DNA of 64,000 bases from Naematelia aurantialba (taxonomy: Eukaryota > Basidiomycota > Tremellomycetes > Tremellales > Naemateliaceae). How positions within the stretch are numbered: position 1 is the stretch's first letter; the number at the start of each line of letters is the position of its first letter. Positions 37,084-48,275 of this stretch are shown here, in pieces. The notes beneath the pieces are model-generated. The model did no database searches. It had not been told where the DNA came from and saw only the letters and a program-made list of their open reading frames with translations. The stretch is from NCBI GenBank assembly GCA_021527695.1, contig JAKFAO010000001.1, forward strand, positions 2,418,001 to 2,482,000, written 5' to 3'. Made by a program: the position numbers and the translations under genes.

Positions 37084-40000
37084 TCAGAAGAGATCGACGG
37101 TCGAGCGACCAGGTGATTTGACGGCCCTGACTCTGCCTTGCATCCCAAACACGTCGCCCTCCCATGCCACCCAATCGTCGCCGCTGTCGCCTAGCCCAAG
37201 CATTTCACGCAAGTTGCCATTGGCCAATTCAAGGGCTGTAAACTTGTCAAACACTTCTGGGTTGTTGGCGTAGATCCAGGCGGCTTCGAGGCGGGTCTGG
37301 GGCGCTTTCCAAGCCCAATCGCATCCGATCCCGACTCGCTATGAATATTCACCGAGGGAAAAGAGAGTGATATCATCAGTCGCAAGCGACCATCAATGAG
37401 AGATAGAGGAAGGGGAAAGAAGAGAGTGTCAGCAGTGGCCCTTCTGAGCTGGAGGCAATGCAGCTCACAACGCCATGATCAGCCAGATACGCTGTGAGCG
37501 ACTGGTTCGTCAATGGCGGACCGGGCATTGTGCGTCTTGACGACCACGTCAAGGGCTGTCCACGAGGAGGGTTGACGATGACACCGATATCCTCAGCAGC
37601 AAGGTCGTCCGCAATCTGTGCGCCGATCAGCCACGTAGCCAGTGGAAACCGCAAGATCCGTTCGTCTTGCTCCACCCCACTCACCAGCCACGACTCCAAC
37701 GCCCCAAGGAGGCTCATCTTGAGCTTCGGGGCGACCTGGCGTTTGAGCCGTACCAAGCCCGCCATGACATCCGCCTTGTCGGTGATCACTACGATCGGTT
37801 TCTCTCCTCGCGCTACGAGACGCATAACCTCGCCCACTTCGGTCTCCGCCTCGACTCGACCCAGCAGCAACCGACGGAGCACGGCGAGCTTGGTCGATAC
37901 CGACATACCCTCGTTGTCAAGTTTGACAAACAGCGCGCCATCGTCATCGAGAACCGCACCGGGTTCTAGCGGATGCAACGCAGATGTCGAACAGTGCACC
38001 GAGATGCCAGCGACGACAGACGAGCTGAGAGGGAATGTGACGGCTGAGGTCACACCGTTGCGATATGCCAGTCTGTCGCATCTCAGCGGAAGCTTCCCAG
38101 GCTGTATATCAGTTATCAGCACACTCACAGTTGGTTTTTGAGGTCAAACGAAATTCCATCAACAGCGTACACCAAGATCGCATCGAGGACATCAGCGGTT
38201 ACTTCTGTAACGTCGTACGCGTCCTGCCTATCAGCGTTAAGAATTCAATTGCCACTCACTCCATCCGCAGTCGCTGCCTCGCTGTCGATGCCTTGGAGGC
38301 CAATAGGGCTGCCGATACTGATGAGACCCCGGGTAAGACTGCCACCCTTGAGATCGATGGTGGGCATATCCGTGTCCAACGCTGCATCGCACTGTCCTTT
38401 GCAGACAATCTGTCCGCGCCGCACAACAACTTTATCGCCGGATGTCAGTCCGGTCGGTACGCCTGACAAGTAGAGCTCTGCGACATGGACAAAGACCACA
38501 TCGTCGACGCTCTTGTGCGGCCGGAGGTCAGGGTCTCCGCGGCTCTGAACCGCCTCGAGAGCCTCCTTGTCATAGTCTCCCGAATGCGTGATTTCCTGTG
38601 CTTCCGCTGGCTTGTCGACGACATGCGGGTTAACGATCTGGGCGATGCCGTCAATGTAGGTCTGTTTAGGCGTAGCACCGAGCGCCAAGGGGAAGCTGTC
38701 CCAAACGACTACATCTGCATCGTACCCCTCTCTCAAAAAACCGAGGCGGTGGTCCATGCCCATCGCTCGTGCGGGGTGGGTTGTGACGCTGCCCAGAGCC
38801 TGGGAGAAGTTGAGGCCGAAATGGTGTGCTTGAGCAGCTTCAAACACGAGAAATCGGGAAGAGATGGGTTCCGGGTGGTCTGATTTCATAACGACATTGA
38901 GTCCGGCGTCTGCCAGGATACGCGGGGCAAACTCGCTGCCTCGGTATGCCTCTTCTTTGTACCTGGCGAACAGCGCGAACAGAGCCACGGCGGGCGGTTC
39001 GGGACCATAGGCCGTTTTGAGCAAGTCGGGAACGAGGTAAGTTTCGTGCGCGTGGTGAAAGCCGGCAATGGGGAACTCGTACTCGTTGGAAATGCGCACG
39101 AAGCCGTCTAGGTCGGTGGTTTCGTAGCAGTGTGTGTTGACCTTGACATTGCCACGCAGCACGTCTGCGAGTGCTTCCCACTCGAGGTCGATCGGGAACG
39201 GCTCCGCCTGGCTGCTGGGCGAGGCACACCACCGATCTTGCTTCTCCTTGAGGGCACGTCCCTTGTTGTACGCACTGCGAAAGTCCCAAGCATCGTCCAT
39301 TCGTGTCTGGCCGTACACGCGTCGTGGATTCTCCCCGCAAGCATGCTTGATGTGCCTCCAGTTGTCGGGCTCGCGGACCCAGCCGCCGAGGCTCGTATTG
39401 CTATGCGCGACCTTTACAAAGGGCGGCTCGACCTGCATGCTCGATGGCGTGTTCTCGGCCGTCGCTCGCGGCTTGAACACAAATGCCTGTCCCCCGATCG
39501 AGTCCGCCGATCCCGGCAGGACGAGCTCGGTCGTGATCCCCCCCGCAATGGAGAGGTTGAGCGACTGATCGTGTGTGTTGAAGCCGTCCAGAGACCGGAG
39601 CCACGGCTGCACAGACGCTTTGAGCGAATTGCCATCGCTGTACCCCTCGAGACCTGGGATCGGGCTATCGCCCTGATGCGAGTGCAGGTCGACGATCCCT
39701 GGCGTCACCCACGCGCCGTGCAGCTCGACCGACTCGGCCGCAGGCGCGAGGCTGAGCAGCTCGCTCATGTCGCTCGACTTGCCGATACGCCGAATCACAC
39801 CTCCTTGAAGCCACACATCCGTCTCCCGCAAGATCTCCTCTCCATCCTTGTCGCCCGTCCACAGCGTCGCGTTCTTGAGCCACACAGGCCGCGTACCCGC
39901 AACGTGCCGATCACCGACGATCCGGTCGCTCGTAAACCGCACTTTCTTCGGTGGGCCATGCGCAATGATCTCGCACTGCTTGATACCTTCCGAAATATAC

Positions 40001-40224
40001 CTTGGCACAGGTCGAGGTGATGGGAACGGGAACTCAAAATTGGCAAAAACAAAGCATAGCAAGGCAGCGAGGCCGACGACGACCAACCGCTCGCCGATGA
40101 CTCTGGATCGTGTCGCCCGACGTGGATGATCCTTCAGTCCAGCGCTCTCCACATCTCCGTCGGTGACTGCAAGGCGACTGTCCTCGAGCGCTTTGCCAGG
40201 CGCACTCCGAGCGTAGACACCCAT
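37084..40224 (-). CDS. Large amidohydrolase-superfamily protein with N-terminal membrane anchor
   Basis: About 975 residues. Exons in transcript order: 40224-38260, 38223-38129, 38081-37469, 37338-37084. A hydrophobic segment (ERLVVVGLAALLCFVFANFEF, near residue 50) suggests a type II membrane protein. The amidohydrolase part shows WVTPGIVDLHSHQGD (metal HxH), SIAGGITTELVLPGS, NVKVNTHCYE, FHHAHETYLVPDLL and VVMKSDHPE (probable metal Asp), then GMDHRLGFLREGYDADVVVWD, typical of imidazolonepropionase-type enzymes. The part after residue 655 contains AYRNGVTSAVTFPLSS, VIVNPPRGQPLTW and GCDWAWKAPQTRLEAAW. Fungal members of this size exist but their substrate is not known to me. The second intron was read as 47 nt; a nearer CAG would make it 27 nt and break the frame. 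Confidence 0.85.
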
Positions 40225-40404
40225 TGCCGGATAAAACGGTCCGCTGGCGCAAGAAACAGACTGGACAAGAACGATACAAGGACGTTCGAGACCGGACAAC
40301 GCCGATGGGACCCACAAGGCCCAAATGCACATCATATACTAATCTACAAACAGCAACCCCAGCCGGCAACAGTCTGCGCTAAGCAAACGTCCATGATACA
40401 GCGC

Positions 40405-42280
40405 CTAGGCCTCGACCTCGACCTCCCTCTTTTTCAGCACCAACTTCTCGCCCTTGACCCGCTGCCAGACGTCAGAGACGTCCTCGACCACCGTCTCAAA
40501 GTGCGATGTCGCGTCGTACGATTTGGTGATGTAGATATTCTCCGCAGTCCCGGGTGACGTCGGAGCGTAGAGAGGGGTAATGGAAATGAACCTGCGTTGT
40601 CAGATTTCATGTCGCGCCTCAGAGCAACGGAAATAAGGGAAGGAAAGATGTGAAGCCTCACTTGTCAACGACGTTACCGAGAAGCTGCAGACCCGGCAGA
40701 ATCTCTCTCTCCGGCACGCTAGTCTCGACAATAGTGGAAACCATTGCAATCCAGACGTTCGGAGCTGCAACGTTGTGGGCAGAAGACACCGCAGCAATGT
40801 AGATGTCTGCGGTGGTGAGCTTGTTTCCCATGCAGAACGATTAGGATTTACCATTCTTCCGGCCAACTTGGTTCTGCGGGATGATAATCTGTGCCGAATC
40901 CGCATCGTCGGTACCAGGAAGAGGGTGCTTGAGGATGCAAATTGCTCGAATGACCTTGCCCGTCTCGATTACTCTGACTTTGCCGCCGCTCTCCAGGTCC
41001 TTGCCTGCGCCAAAGTAACTGGGATCTCCAATAACCTTCTTGGCTCGAACAGTCTCTCCGCCAGAGGTGACCCCTGTGAACACGCCATTCTCATCCACAT
41101 TGACCGACTCGATCTGTTTGTCCAGCATATATGTGCCTCCGTATATGGCTGAAAGTCGTGCGAACGCCTGCGGTAGCTCGCCCAAGCCGTATAGAGGGTA
41201 GATGTACGGAGATTTGCCGTAGCGGGCCATAGACTGGGTATACAAGATGATTCTGTCGATTGTCGGACGAGCAGGTTTGGTAATGTAGCTGAAAAAATGA
41301 GCCCGAACTCTGACAATATGTGGTGCACGCACTCGTCATCCAGCCAAAGAGCCATGGCGTGTCCAATAAAGTCCTGAGTCCCGGGTTCCAGGCCAAATTT
41401 AGTGTACACGTCCTTCATCGAACACGTGTTGATGTCCAGGCCTAAAATCATTCAGCATGGCTTCCATGCTGGGAAACAGATGCGGGCTCACCCTGATGTG
41501 TCGCGGGGTCTGCCTCTTTCCAACTTTGCAGATACTGGAAGAAATTTCTGGCTCGGCGCTTCTCGAATAGCCCCATCAAGGGTGATCGGACCGCCTCCAT
41601 CTCTGTACTGGGCACTTTGGAAATCCTTCCATCACGGTAGACATACGAGCCCGCGATAACCTATGGAGTCGAGTGAGTCGCGAGCAAAAACTGAGGGAGA
41701 GGCAGGTGAAAGACGTATGAGGTGGGGTTTAGGAGCTCACCTTGAATTCAAGGTATCGCACGACATCGGTATGCACCAGCATGCGGGTGAGTTCTCCCGA
41801 GGAAAGAATGAACTTCGGAATGAGGTCAACGGCGTAGTCTCTGTCCCGACCGAGCTGGAGGTTCTCGGGTGGTGGCGTGCCCCTGAACTGTTGATACAAC
41901 TACACGGGCAGGATGCTATCAGCTCACACGCACAGATGTACAGCCTCAGCTTGAATCCATCGCCCAGGGCAGAGCGATCCTCGTCATCCTCACTCACCTG
42001 GGTCAGGTTCAAACTCGCACTCTCGGCGCCATAGTAGTCGTTCCTATCCATATGCAGGACCTTTTGGCCGTCGACAGACAAAAGGCCCGACAGGATGCAT
42101 TCAGTCAAGCCGGTCCCCTGTGCATGGTGAGACGACTATACATAGCGATCGTCTCTGGGTACTAACCAACACGATAACCTGGGAGTATCAGCTGTTGTTT
42201 CCGCATGATCCGACTGGATTAGAGGAAAGCGAACAGGAGCGATGAGCATCTCGCCTACTCACATCGTACTCCTCATCCAT
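40405..42280 (-). CDS. GDI1: Rab GDP-dissociation inhibitor
   Basis: Extracts GDP-bound Rab/Ypt GTPases from membranes and recycles them; about 451 residues, standard family length. Exons in transcript order: 42280-42263, 42178-42167, 42117-41998, 41899-41741, 41660-41492, 41441-41333, 41288-40852, 40806-40662, 40591-40405. Begins [20 protein letters not shown] (FAD-like fold) with [15 protein letters not shown], the Rab-binding platform [20 protein letters not shown] and [25 protein letters not shown], all strongly conserved. Exon 2 is only 12 nt. The C-terminus ends KKREVEVEA. It lies 180 bp upstream of the amidohydrolase start on the same strand and is divergent from the CK2 beta gene. Confidence 0.95.
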
Positions 42281-42662
42281 CTCGGTGATATGTCTTGATA
42301 TAAAAATGGGCTGAACAAATGGTAAGAGTGCAAACACACTGGATGGTTGGACGTGTCAGAGAAACCCAGCACCAGGCTTGGAGACAACGTCATATGCGCG
42401 TCGAGAGTCTATCTCCGGACTATCGCCGACGATGTGGCACTTTTGGGCACAGCGCTCAAGACGCGCAACTTCCCCCGTAGATGCTGTGACTCGTGCTTTT
42501 CAATATCTTATAGATCCTCCACGTCAGGCAGCATCGGACACGACTTGTTCTTGGGGCGTCGCCTGGCAAGCAGGAAGATTTAGTCTACTGCTCGATTCTC
42601 CGGGACACCCACGTGACTCCATCGCCGATTCTCAGTACACTCCACCTCACTTGGGCGACGAC
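42281..42662. promoter_or_regulatory. Divergent promoter region, GDI1 / CK2 beta
   Basis: 382 bases between two divergent housekeeping start codons. No specific motif identified. Confidence 0.5.
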
Positions 42663-44129
42663 ATGTCCGGCCTGCCTGAACGGGAATTAGACCCAGAGGA
42701 GATTGAGGAAGAAGCATTTGGTCTGTCCATAACCGTTGCCTCGGCGCTTGAGTAAAGCACCGAAAGCTGATGCCTACCAGACTCGTCCTCGCAAGCATCG
42801 TCCACCCAGACATCTACTCTCACTTGGATTGTCAGCTTTGCCATTCACGTATAACGGTCTGGAGCTCATGGGCATGTAGAATTGGTTCACATCACTACCC
42901 GGCCACGACTACTTTTGCGAGGTCCACGAAGATTTCATCGAGGATGACTTTAATCTGACCGGTGAGTATCGTCGCCCACTTGACCGAGTTGGCAATGCGT
43001 CTGCGTGGGCGTGATAGTGGTTGTAAGGGTAGCTGACGATCGGTAGGTTTGCAGTCCATGGTGCCGTTCTGGAAAGAGGCACTGGAAATGGTCCTGGACG
43101 TCGAACCAGGTCAGCTATACCTTGTTCTCCACTAACTGGAGCTGACCGACTCAGAAGAAGATTCATCGAAAATCCCCGACGTGTCAATAGTCGAGTCGTC
43201 TGCCGAATTACTCTATGGGCTCGTACACCAGCGCTTCATTCTCACCAAAGCCGGTCTCGCATCCATGGTTTGTATCTCGTCTTCTTTCTTCCCTTTCTTC
43301 TCTGGTGGATAGTCTCCTCTAGATAACGGGTGCTGACAATCTCCAGGTGGAGAAATACGAGCAAGGACATTTCGGCGCTTGTCCTCGAGTCTTCTGTCAC
43401 TCGACTCACGTCCTCCCTTGTGGCCGGGCCGACGTCCCGGGAATAGACACCGTCAAGCTCTACTGCCCCAACTGCGGTGACATCTACTCCCCACCTTCCA
43501 GTAAATACGGCAGCGTCGATGGCGAGTATACCTTAAAACGAACCCAGAATACATGCTGATATCCGAACTCTTCAGGCGCATTCTTCGGCAACACGTTTGC
43601 CCCGCTGTTCTTCCAGACCTATCCCGAGCTGCTCTCCGCCCCGTTCTACGCCCCAACGGCCTCTTCGTCCACTCCCACTCCCTCAACAGATCTCCAGGTT
43701 TCTCCCTCACCGTCGCCGGGGGGCCAAACCATCGGCGGAGAGACCATCACAAATCCTAATCCCCACGGCGGGCAAAAGGCCGCCCTGGGTCGCGTGTATG
43801 TGCCAAGGATCTACGGCTTCAAAGTATCAGAGCGGGCACGCAGCGGACCACGGATGAAGTGGATGCGTGAACGGCCTGAACGGGCCGAGGAACTGGATCT
43901 AGTCGATTACAAGGGCAGGTGGAAGGATGGATCAACGGGGAATGGTGCAGGCACGGTGGACGAGGACGAGGTCCCGGAGATCAAGAAGGGGTCCTTGTTT
44001 GACGATGAGGATGAGCCAGAGGAAGATGACGAAGAGGAAGAGGAGGAAGAGGAACCGCAAGCGGGGTCCAAGGCGACCGAGGCACCTCTACCCAAGCCTA
44101 CAGCCGCGGCTAGTGCCCCCCGGAGATAG
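42663..44129 (+). CDS. CKB1: Casein kinase 2 regulatory beta subunit
   Basis: Regulatory dimer-forming subunit of CK2; about 364 residues. Exons: 42663-42720, 42781-42830, 42880-42961, 43047-43109, 43155-43267, 43347-43521, 43576-44129. Core landmarks: [55 protein letters not shown], the zinc ribbon Cys134/Cys139/Cys162/Cys165 ([11 protein letters not shown]...KLYCPNCGD), [16 protein letters not shown] and [15 protein letters not shown]. Two lineage additions: a Ser/Thr/Pro-rich insert before the last core strand and an acidic tail ([18 protein letters not shown]). Intron 6 (43522-43575) starts with GC (GATG/GCGAGT). Paralogues CKB1 and CKB2 are not distinguished here. Confidence 0.95.
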
Positions 44130-44313
44130 CGAGATTGATGGACGAGGGAACAGGAGGAGGGATGTGTTGTAGTGCGTGTTTCTGGCATATTGATGACATG
44201 CTCTGTCATGCTTATGGAGGGCAGCCAGGACAGCACAGATGCCGTACGAATCGGCGTAGATATCCGTCTGGTTCGCGGCGTCATATGCATAACGGCGTGA
44301 CCATATCCTGATA

Positions 44314-45665
44314 CTAATGTGTCTTGGCCTTTGCTCCTGAAAAACGTCAGCTGACAGTCGTCCGCGAACAGCAGGCAGCTCACCATCTACATACATATTC
44401 CGCGTGGCTGACGGCAATGTTGCGATCATGCCGTCCAACTCGCGGGTGAGCTTGACCTGACATCCTAAGCGAGATCTGGTATCGTGAGCTTGATGGACGC
44501 TCCACCAGACTAAAAATATATGGACAGAGATGGAGAGGGGAGGGCGGGGAGATCGTGGGGATGGAGGAGAAAGGGGGGGGGGGGGGAGCAAACAGGAAAA
44601 CGAAGATGGGGAGAACGGGAGGAAAGAGGAACAAGAGACAGGTCGAGGTGAGAGGATCAGAAGTGGTAAGAGGCGCGGTGATGCAAAGACACACGTATCC
44701 TCCAACCCAAACGCGAGATCCAGCATATCGTTCTCCTCGTCATCAGGCTCTGGGAGGAGATCGTAGTGTTCTGGCGAGATGATGACGTGGCAGGTCGAGC
44801 AGGCCACTGAGCCTTCACAAGCGCCTGAGATGGTCAGTAGCTGGCTGAATCGACCATCGAGGATCTGCAGAGAGGGACGAAGGAAGTGGGACAGGGCAGC
44901 GTCACGACAGGGACGGGGACTGAGAACGAGAGATGGGTGAAGACAGACACCATGGTAGAAGGACTCCGAGGTAACAGAAGGACAGCATGAGAAGAAGACA
45001 CCAGGGAAGAACGAGACCACGGAAGAAACCCGACACCCACCCTCGAGATCCACGTCGTGCTCGTGCGCTAGACTCAAAATATCGTCCCCCTCGTTCCCCT
45101 CGATGGTCTTTATGTCGTTTCCCTTTGAGTCGCGAAAGGTGAGTTTGATCCTGTTGCCAAGCCACCGTCAGCTCTCTCTCTGCATCTGGGCATCTCTGGA
45201 TGTGAGGAGAGTGTTTCTCCTGGGGCGGGCAGGAATCGAGCGCTGACAGCGAGAGAACAAAGACGAGCGACTCACCCTGTCCCTGGTGCGGGTCGAGTAA
45301 TGTCCCCGTGCCGTGTTACTGCGTTCCTTAGCACCGCCTCGAGTACATACCATGCTGACGGAAGGGATTGCGGGGGTGAGGAGACAGAGCGGCGGCGAAG
45401 CGGAGCAGGCACAGGAGCAGGAAGAGTACAGCAAAGCAGGAGCAGGAGCAGCAGATGAGAGCAGAGCAGGAGAAAAAGCAGGAAGAGCAGAGCAGGAGCA
45501 GGCACTCACCGGCACTGGCATGGAAAGGACGGACGAGCGCTCGAGGTCGAGTTATCAATCCACATACGATTCGCCGTGGACACGGCCGCGACCCACATCC
45601 AGCCAGAGGTAGACGCGTGGCGCTGCCGACTAGTTGCCGAAACACAGATGTAGAGCACCGAGACA

Positions 45666-45666
<1 letters not shown>
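44314..45666 (-). CDS. YAH1: Mitochondrial adrenodoxin-type [2Fe-2S] ferredoxin
   Basis: Matrix electron carrier for Fe-S cluster, heme A and CoQ synthesis; about 184 residues. Exons in transcript order: 45666-45510, 45318-45276, 45150-45041, 44824-44695, 44475-44384, 44336-44314. An Arg/Ser-rich presequence ([20 protein letters not shown]) leads to [50 protein letters not shown] and NMYVDGAKAKTH. Cluster ligands would be Cys106, Cys112, Cys115 and Cys152. Four of five introns are 125-219 nt with low-complexity content, including a 14-G run at 44573-44586. A (CAG)10 repeat ends two bases before the start codon in mRNA sense. The terminal exon codes for only six residues. Confidence 0.95.

Positions 45667-45668
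<2 letters not shown>

Positions 45669-45698
<30 letters not shown>
45669..45698 (-). repeat. (CAG)10 trinucleotide repeat in the YAH1 leader
   Basis: Ten uninterrupted CTG on the plus strand, hence CAG in the transcript, followed by TA and the YAH1 ATG. Confidence 0.9.
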
Positions 45699-45700
<2 letters not shown>

Positions 45701-46446
45701 GCTGCCGACTATTGCGCTGCTACCCAACTCGTACTAGACAGAGCCAACGTCCACGAATGCACAGTTGGACGTAATGCTGCCAAAACGACTCGCCGCACAA
45801 AATCTCGCCGGCAATAATCGTCGGCGCTGAGAAAAATCAGTGGAGTTTGAGCCCATCTCCTTGTTTCCCGTGCGTCTGGTCTACTGTGTTGTTATTATAG
45901 GGCATTGCACCGTCAGCTGTGCACCCGTGGACAGGTTGCAGCGGTACTAGACCAGTGCTGCCAATCCACATAGAGAGAGAATATGTTGGCTGCCTACCTC
46001 AGAGCGTCATCCAGGCTCTTGATCATCGCAGAAAGCGTCCCATGCGTTGTGGCAGAATTCGCCACTCATGCCAACCTTCCACTCCTACCTTCTCATGTCA
46101 GACACACAGCATAGCACAACATCGCATCCCATGCACATGCATATCCTTCATCTCAACTAGTAGCATACACTTGTGCACGGCCATCTCCTCAACTCAATCT
46201 CCTTACACCCTCTGCGTTTTCACAAGCCGATTAGCGATATCTCAAAGCACAGCATCCAGTGTGTCTTCCTCTTGCACACATCTCGTTACATCGTTACGTT
46301 TCGCCGTTTGCACACCATCTCGCCACGTTTCGCTTTTTTGCACACGGCGCCGCCACGTTTCGCTTCTTGTACATCACCTCCTCGCATTCCACCTTGCACA
46401 GATAGCAGAGATATCACTCCACATGCAACATTCTGCAAGCAGATGC
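45699..46446. other. Intergenic region between YAH1 and the rhodopsin gene
   Basis: Contains the YAH1 promoter and the rhodopsin 3' end. A 29-30 bp imperfect repeat with ACGTTTCGC occurs three times (46296, 46325, 46355). A long plus-strand frame through this region is antisense to the rhodopsin 3' exon and is not supported. Confidence 0.45.
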
Positions 46447-47830
46447 TTAGTCGTCACCGACTCGGATGGCCCCGTAACCGGTCCTTCCGTCCAGGGCACC
46501 GAGCCCCGGTCGCGGCTCGATGAACCACTCTGGAAGAATCCAGGTGTCGTCTTCGCCATGCGTGTGGATCAGGAGAAGAAGATAGGTGAAGCCGAGCTTG
46601 GCGGCACTGTTGATCGTATCAGCCGATGGCGGAAATACAACCGCGCAGGTCACAGGAAGAGTGCACTCACACATCAAGCACGCCATACGCGATGATCTCG
46701 GCATCCACAGAGATCTTGTTGACTCCTTCGCTGAGACCAAAGACAATGGGATACCCTATCCACAGGCTATTGCCTCGTTAGCATCTGAGAGAAAACGTCC
46801 CGAGTAAAAAGAATAAATCTCACATCAATGTCATGGCGGACACGAGGTAGAATAGACCCCTCGTCTTGCGCTGCCTGAGCTTGGCGGCTGGACGCGTCAG
46901 CGCTCGGTCGAACAAATCAGACTGATGCAACCCACCCTGTACGCCGCCCTTGAAAAGGGTGACCCAGACGACGACAAAGCCGACACAGCTGATTGCGAAC
47001 CAGAGCCATCGCGCCCGTTCGCCGTTGGCCCATCGGGCTGAGTGTATACCGGCAAAGAGGCCCGTGACGACCATGAAGATGTCGGCGAGAACGGCGAGGA
47101 GGGTCGAAGCAGGCGAGAGACCGGCGAGGAAGCCAAGCGAAATGAGCAACAGCGGGGTGGTGAACAGCCAGTCGATGTATCCTGGGAAGCATGAGCCATG
47201 CCGGCAAGCCGAGCCGACATGACAGGAGGGGACGTACGGGCAAAATACACTGCGCGGACGAGGTGAACGATGCTTGCCTTGCTACCGTGGTTGTGGATGG
47301 GAACGTAGGTCACACCAAGCCCAGTTGCCATGGCCAAGTACGACACCATGGCAATGGTGAGCACAGCGGCAGACAGCCTGTCGGATCATCAGCTCATACG
47401 AGGAACTCTCGAAGACGAGCTGACCAGTGGAAGATCCTTGCTCGCCTTTCCACTCTGAGCGCGAGGATCCATGTGCCGAGAAGGCCCGCGGTGAAGAGCG
47501 CAAAGATGACCCATAGTGCCGTATGGCCTGTAGCGGTGGCATGGATAAAACGCACGTGCGGCGACGGCTACGGGCTCTGTCAGTAGTCCTTCGTGATTCC
47601 AAGTTAAGTTTATGGCGTGCGACGTCAAAGGTCACCAACGTTGGAGCTAAGGCGAAGAAACATTGGAATAGGTAAAGGAGGTGGGGCGGGGCGCAGCTGG
47701 GAATATGACGCACAAACGTATCCGTAGGAAGAGGCAGCCGAGTCGGTTGGGGATCGTTGGGGTGTCCCGTCCCGCCAGGAGGGTTGACCGAGATGGTCGA
47801 GGTGGGCACTACGAGCGATAGGAACTCCAT
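46447..47830 (-). CDS. Microbial-type (bacteriorhodopsin-like) rhodopsin
   Basis: Seven-helix retinal protein of about 321 residues. Exons in transcript order: 47830-47714, 47567-47425, 47377-47238, 47181-46936, 46887-46824, 46766-46671, 46606-46447. The helix C motif RYIDWLFTTPLLLIS holds the proton-acceptor Asp (137, bacteriorhodopsin Asp85) but has Ser148 at the donor (Asp96) position. Helix F has WIGYPIVFGLSEG and helix G AEIIAYGVLDVAAKLGF with the Schiff-base Lys272, which appears only after splicing the 64-nt intron at 46670-46607. The tail HTHGEDDTWILPEWFIEPR is typical of basidiomycete opsins. The first intron (146 nt) was placed to join PTDTF with PSPHVRF; a later donor would add about 26 residues. 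Could be a slow pump or a sensor. Confidence 0.92.
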
Positions 47831-48275
47831 GATGATGGTGGTCTGGCTCTGGTGGTATAAAGGGGTGGAGCGGTGCAAGCGAGGAGAAGCAGAACAGTAA
47901 CAGGGTTCCCGGGTTAACCGTGTGTCAGCGGCTGGGACTGGCAGGTTTGGGAAGCGGGAGGCAGACTCACGAGAGGTACCGCCTGTGCTGTGAGCCGACT
48001 CGGAGACTGGACAAGAACAGTGACTGTTGGAGGGAGAGAGTGAGTGAGAGTGAGAGAGAGAGAGAGAGAGAGAAGAGAAGAAAAAGAGAACGATGCCCAA
48101 CAGCTAAAAGGAAAAGTGTGCTGCGAAAGGACGAATACGCCGTTTCGCCGTCAGATGACAAAGTCGCCGGGACAACTACAACACACATGTTGCACAATAA
48201 CGTCATAGACACGGGGAGCCCCGCAGTGGGTTCATCACACGTGGCACATGCATCCAGAAGCTAAAAGCCAACGCT
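47831..48275. other. Upstream region of the rhodopsin gene with a GA microsatellite
   Basis: A GA-rich microsatellite lies at about 48035-48075. The rest is the rhodopsin leader/promoter and the 3' end of the next gene. No light-response motif was confidently recognised. Confidence 0.45.

Noticed and set aside
39130..40020. 296-codon plus-strand frame antisense to the amidohydrolase
   Set aside because: Antisense shadow of a conserved exon; composition is Arg/His-rich as expected from the opposite strand.
44088..45077. 329-codon continuous minus-strand frame across YAH1
   Set aside because: It runs through introns of YAH1; the spliced ferredoxin explains the conserved pieces and the rest is low complexity.
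46607..46670. Rhodopsin lacking the retinal-binding lysine (YGVLDVTCAVVF reading)
   Set aside because: That reading arises from an unspliced or wrongly framed intron; splicing restores LDVAAKLGF with the Lys.
45919..46695. 258-codon plus-strand frame
   Set aside because: Antisense to the rhodopsin 3' exons and to intergenic repeats; no family match.
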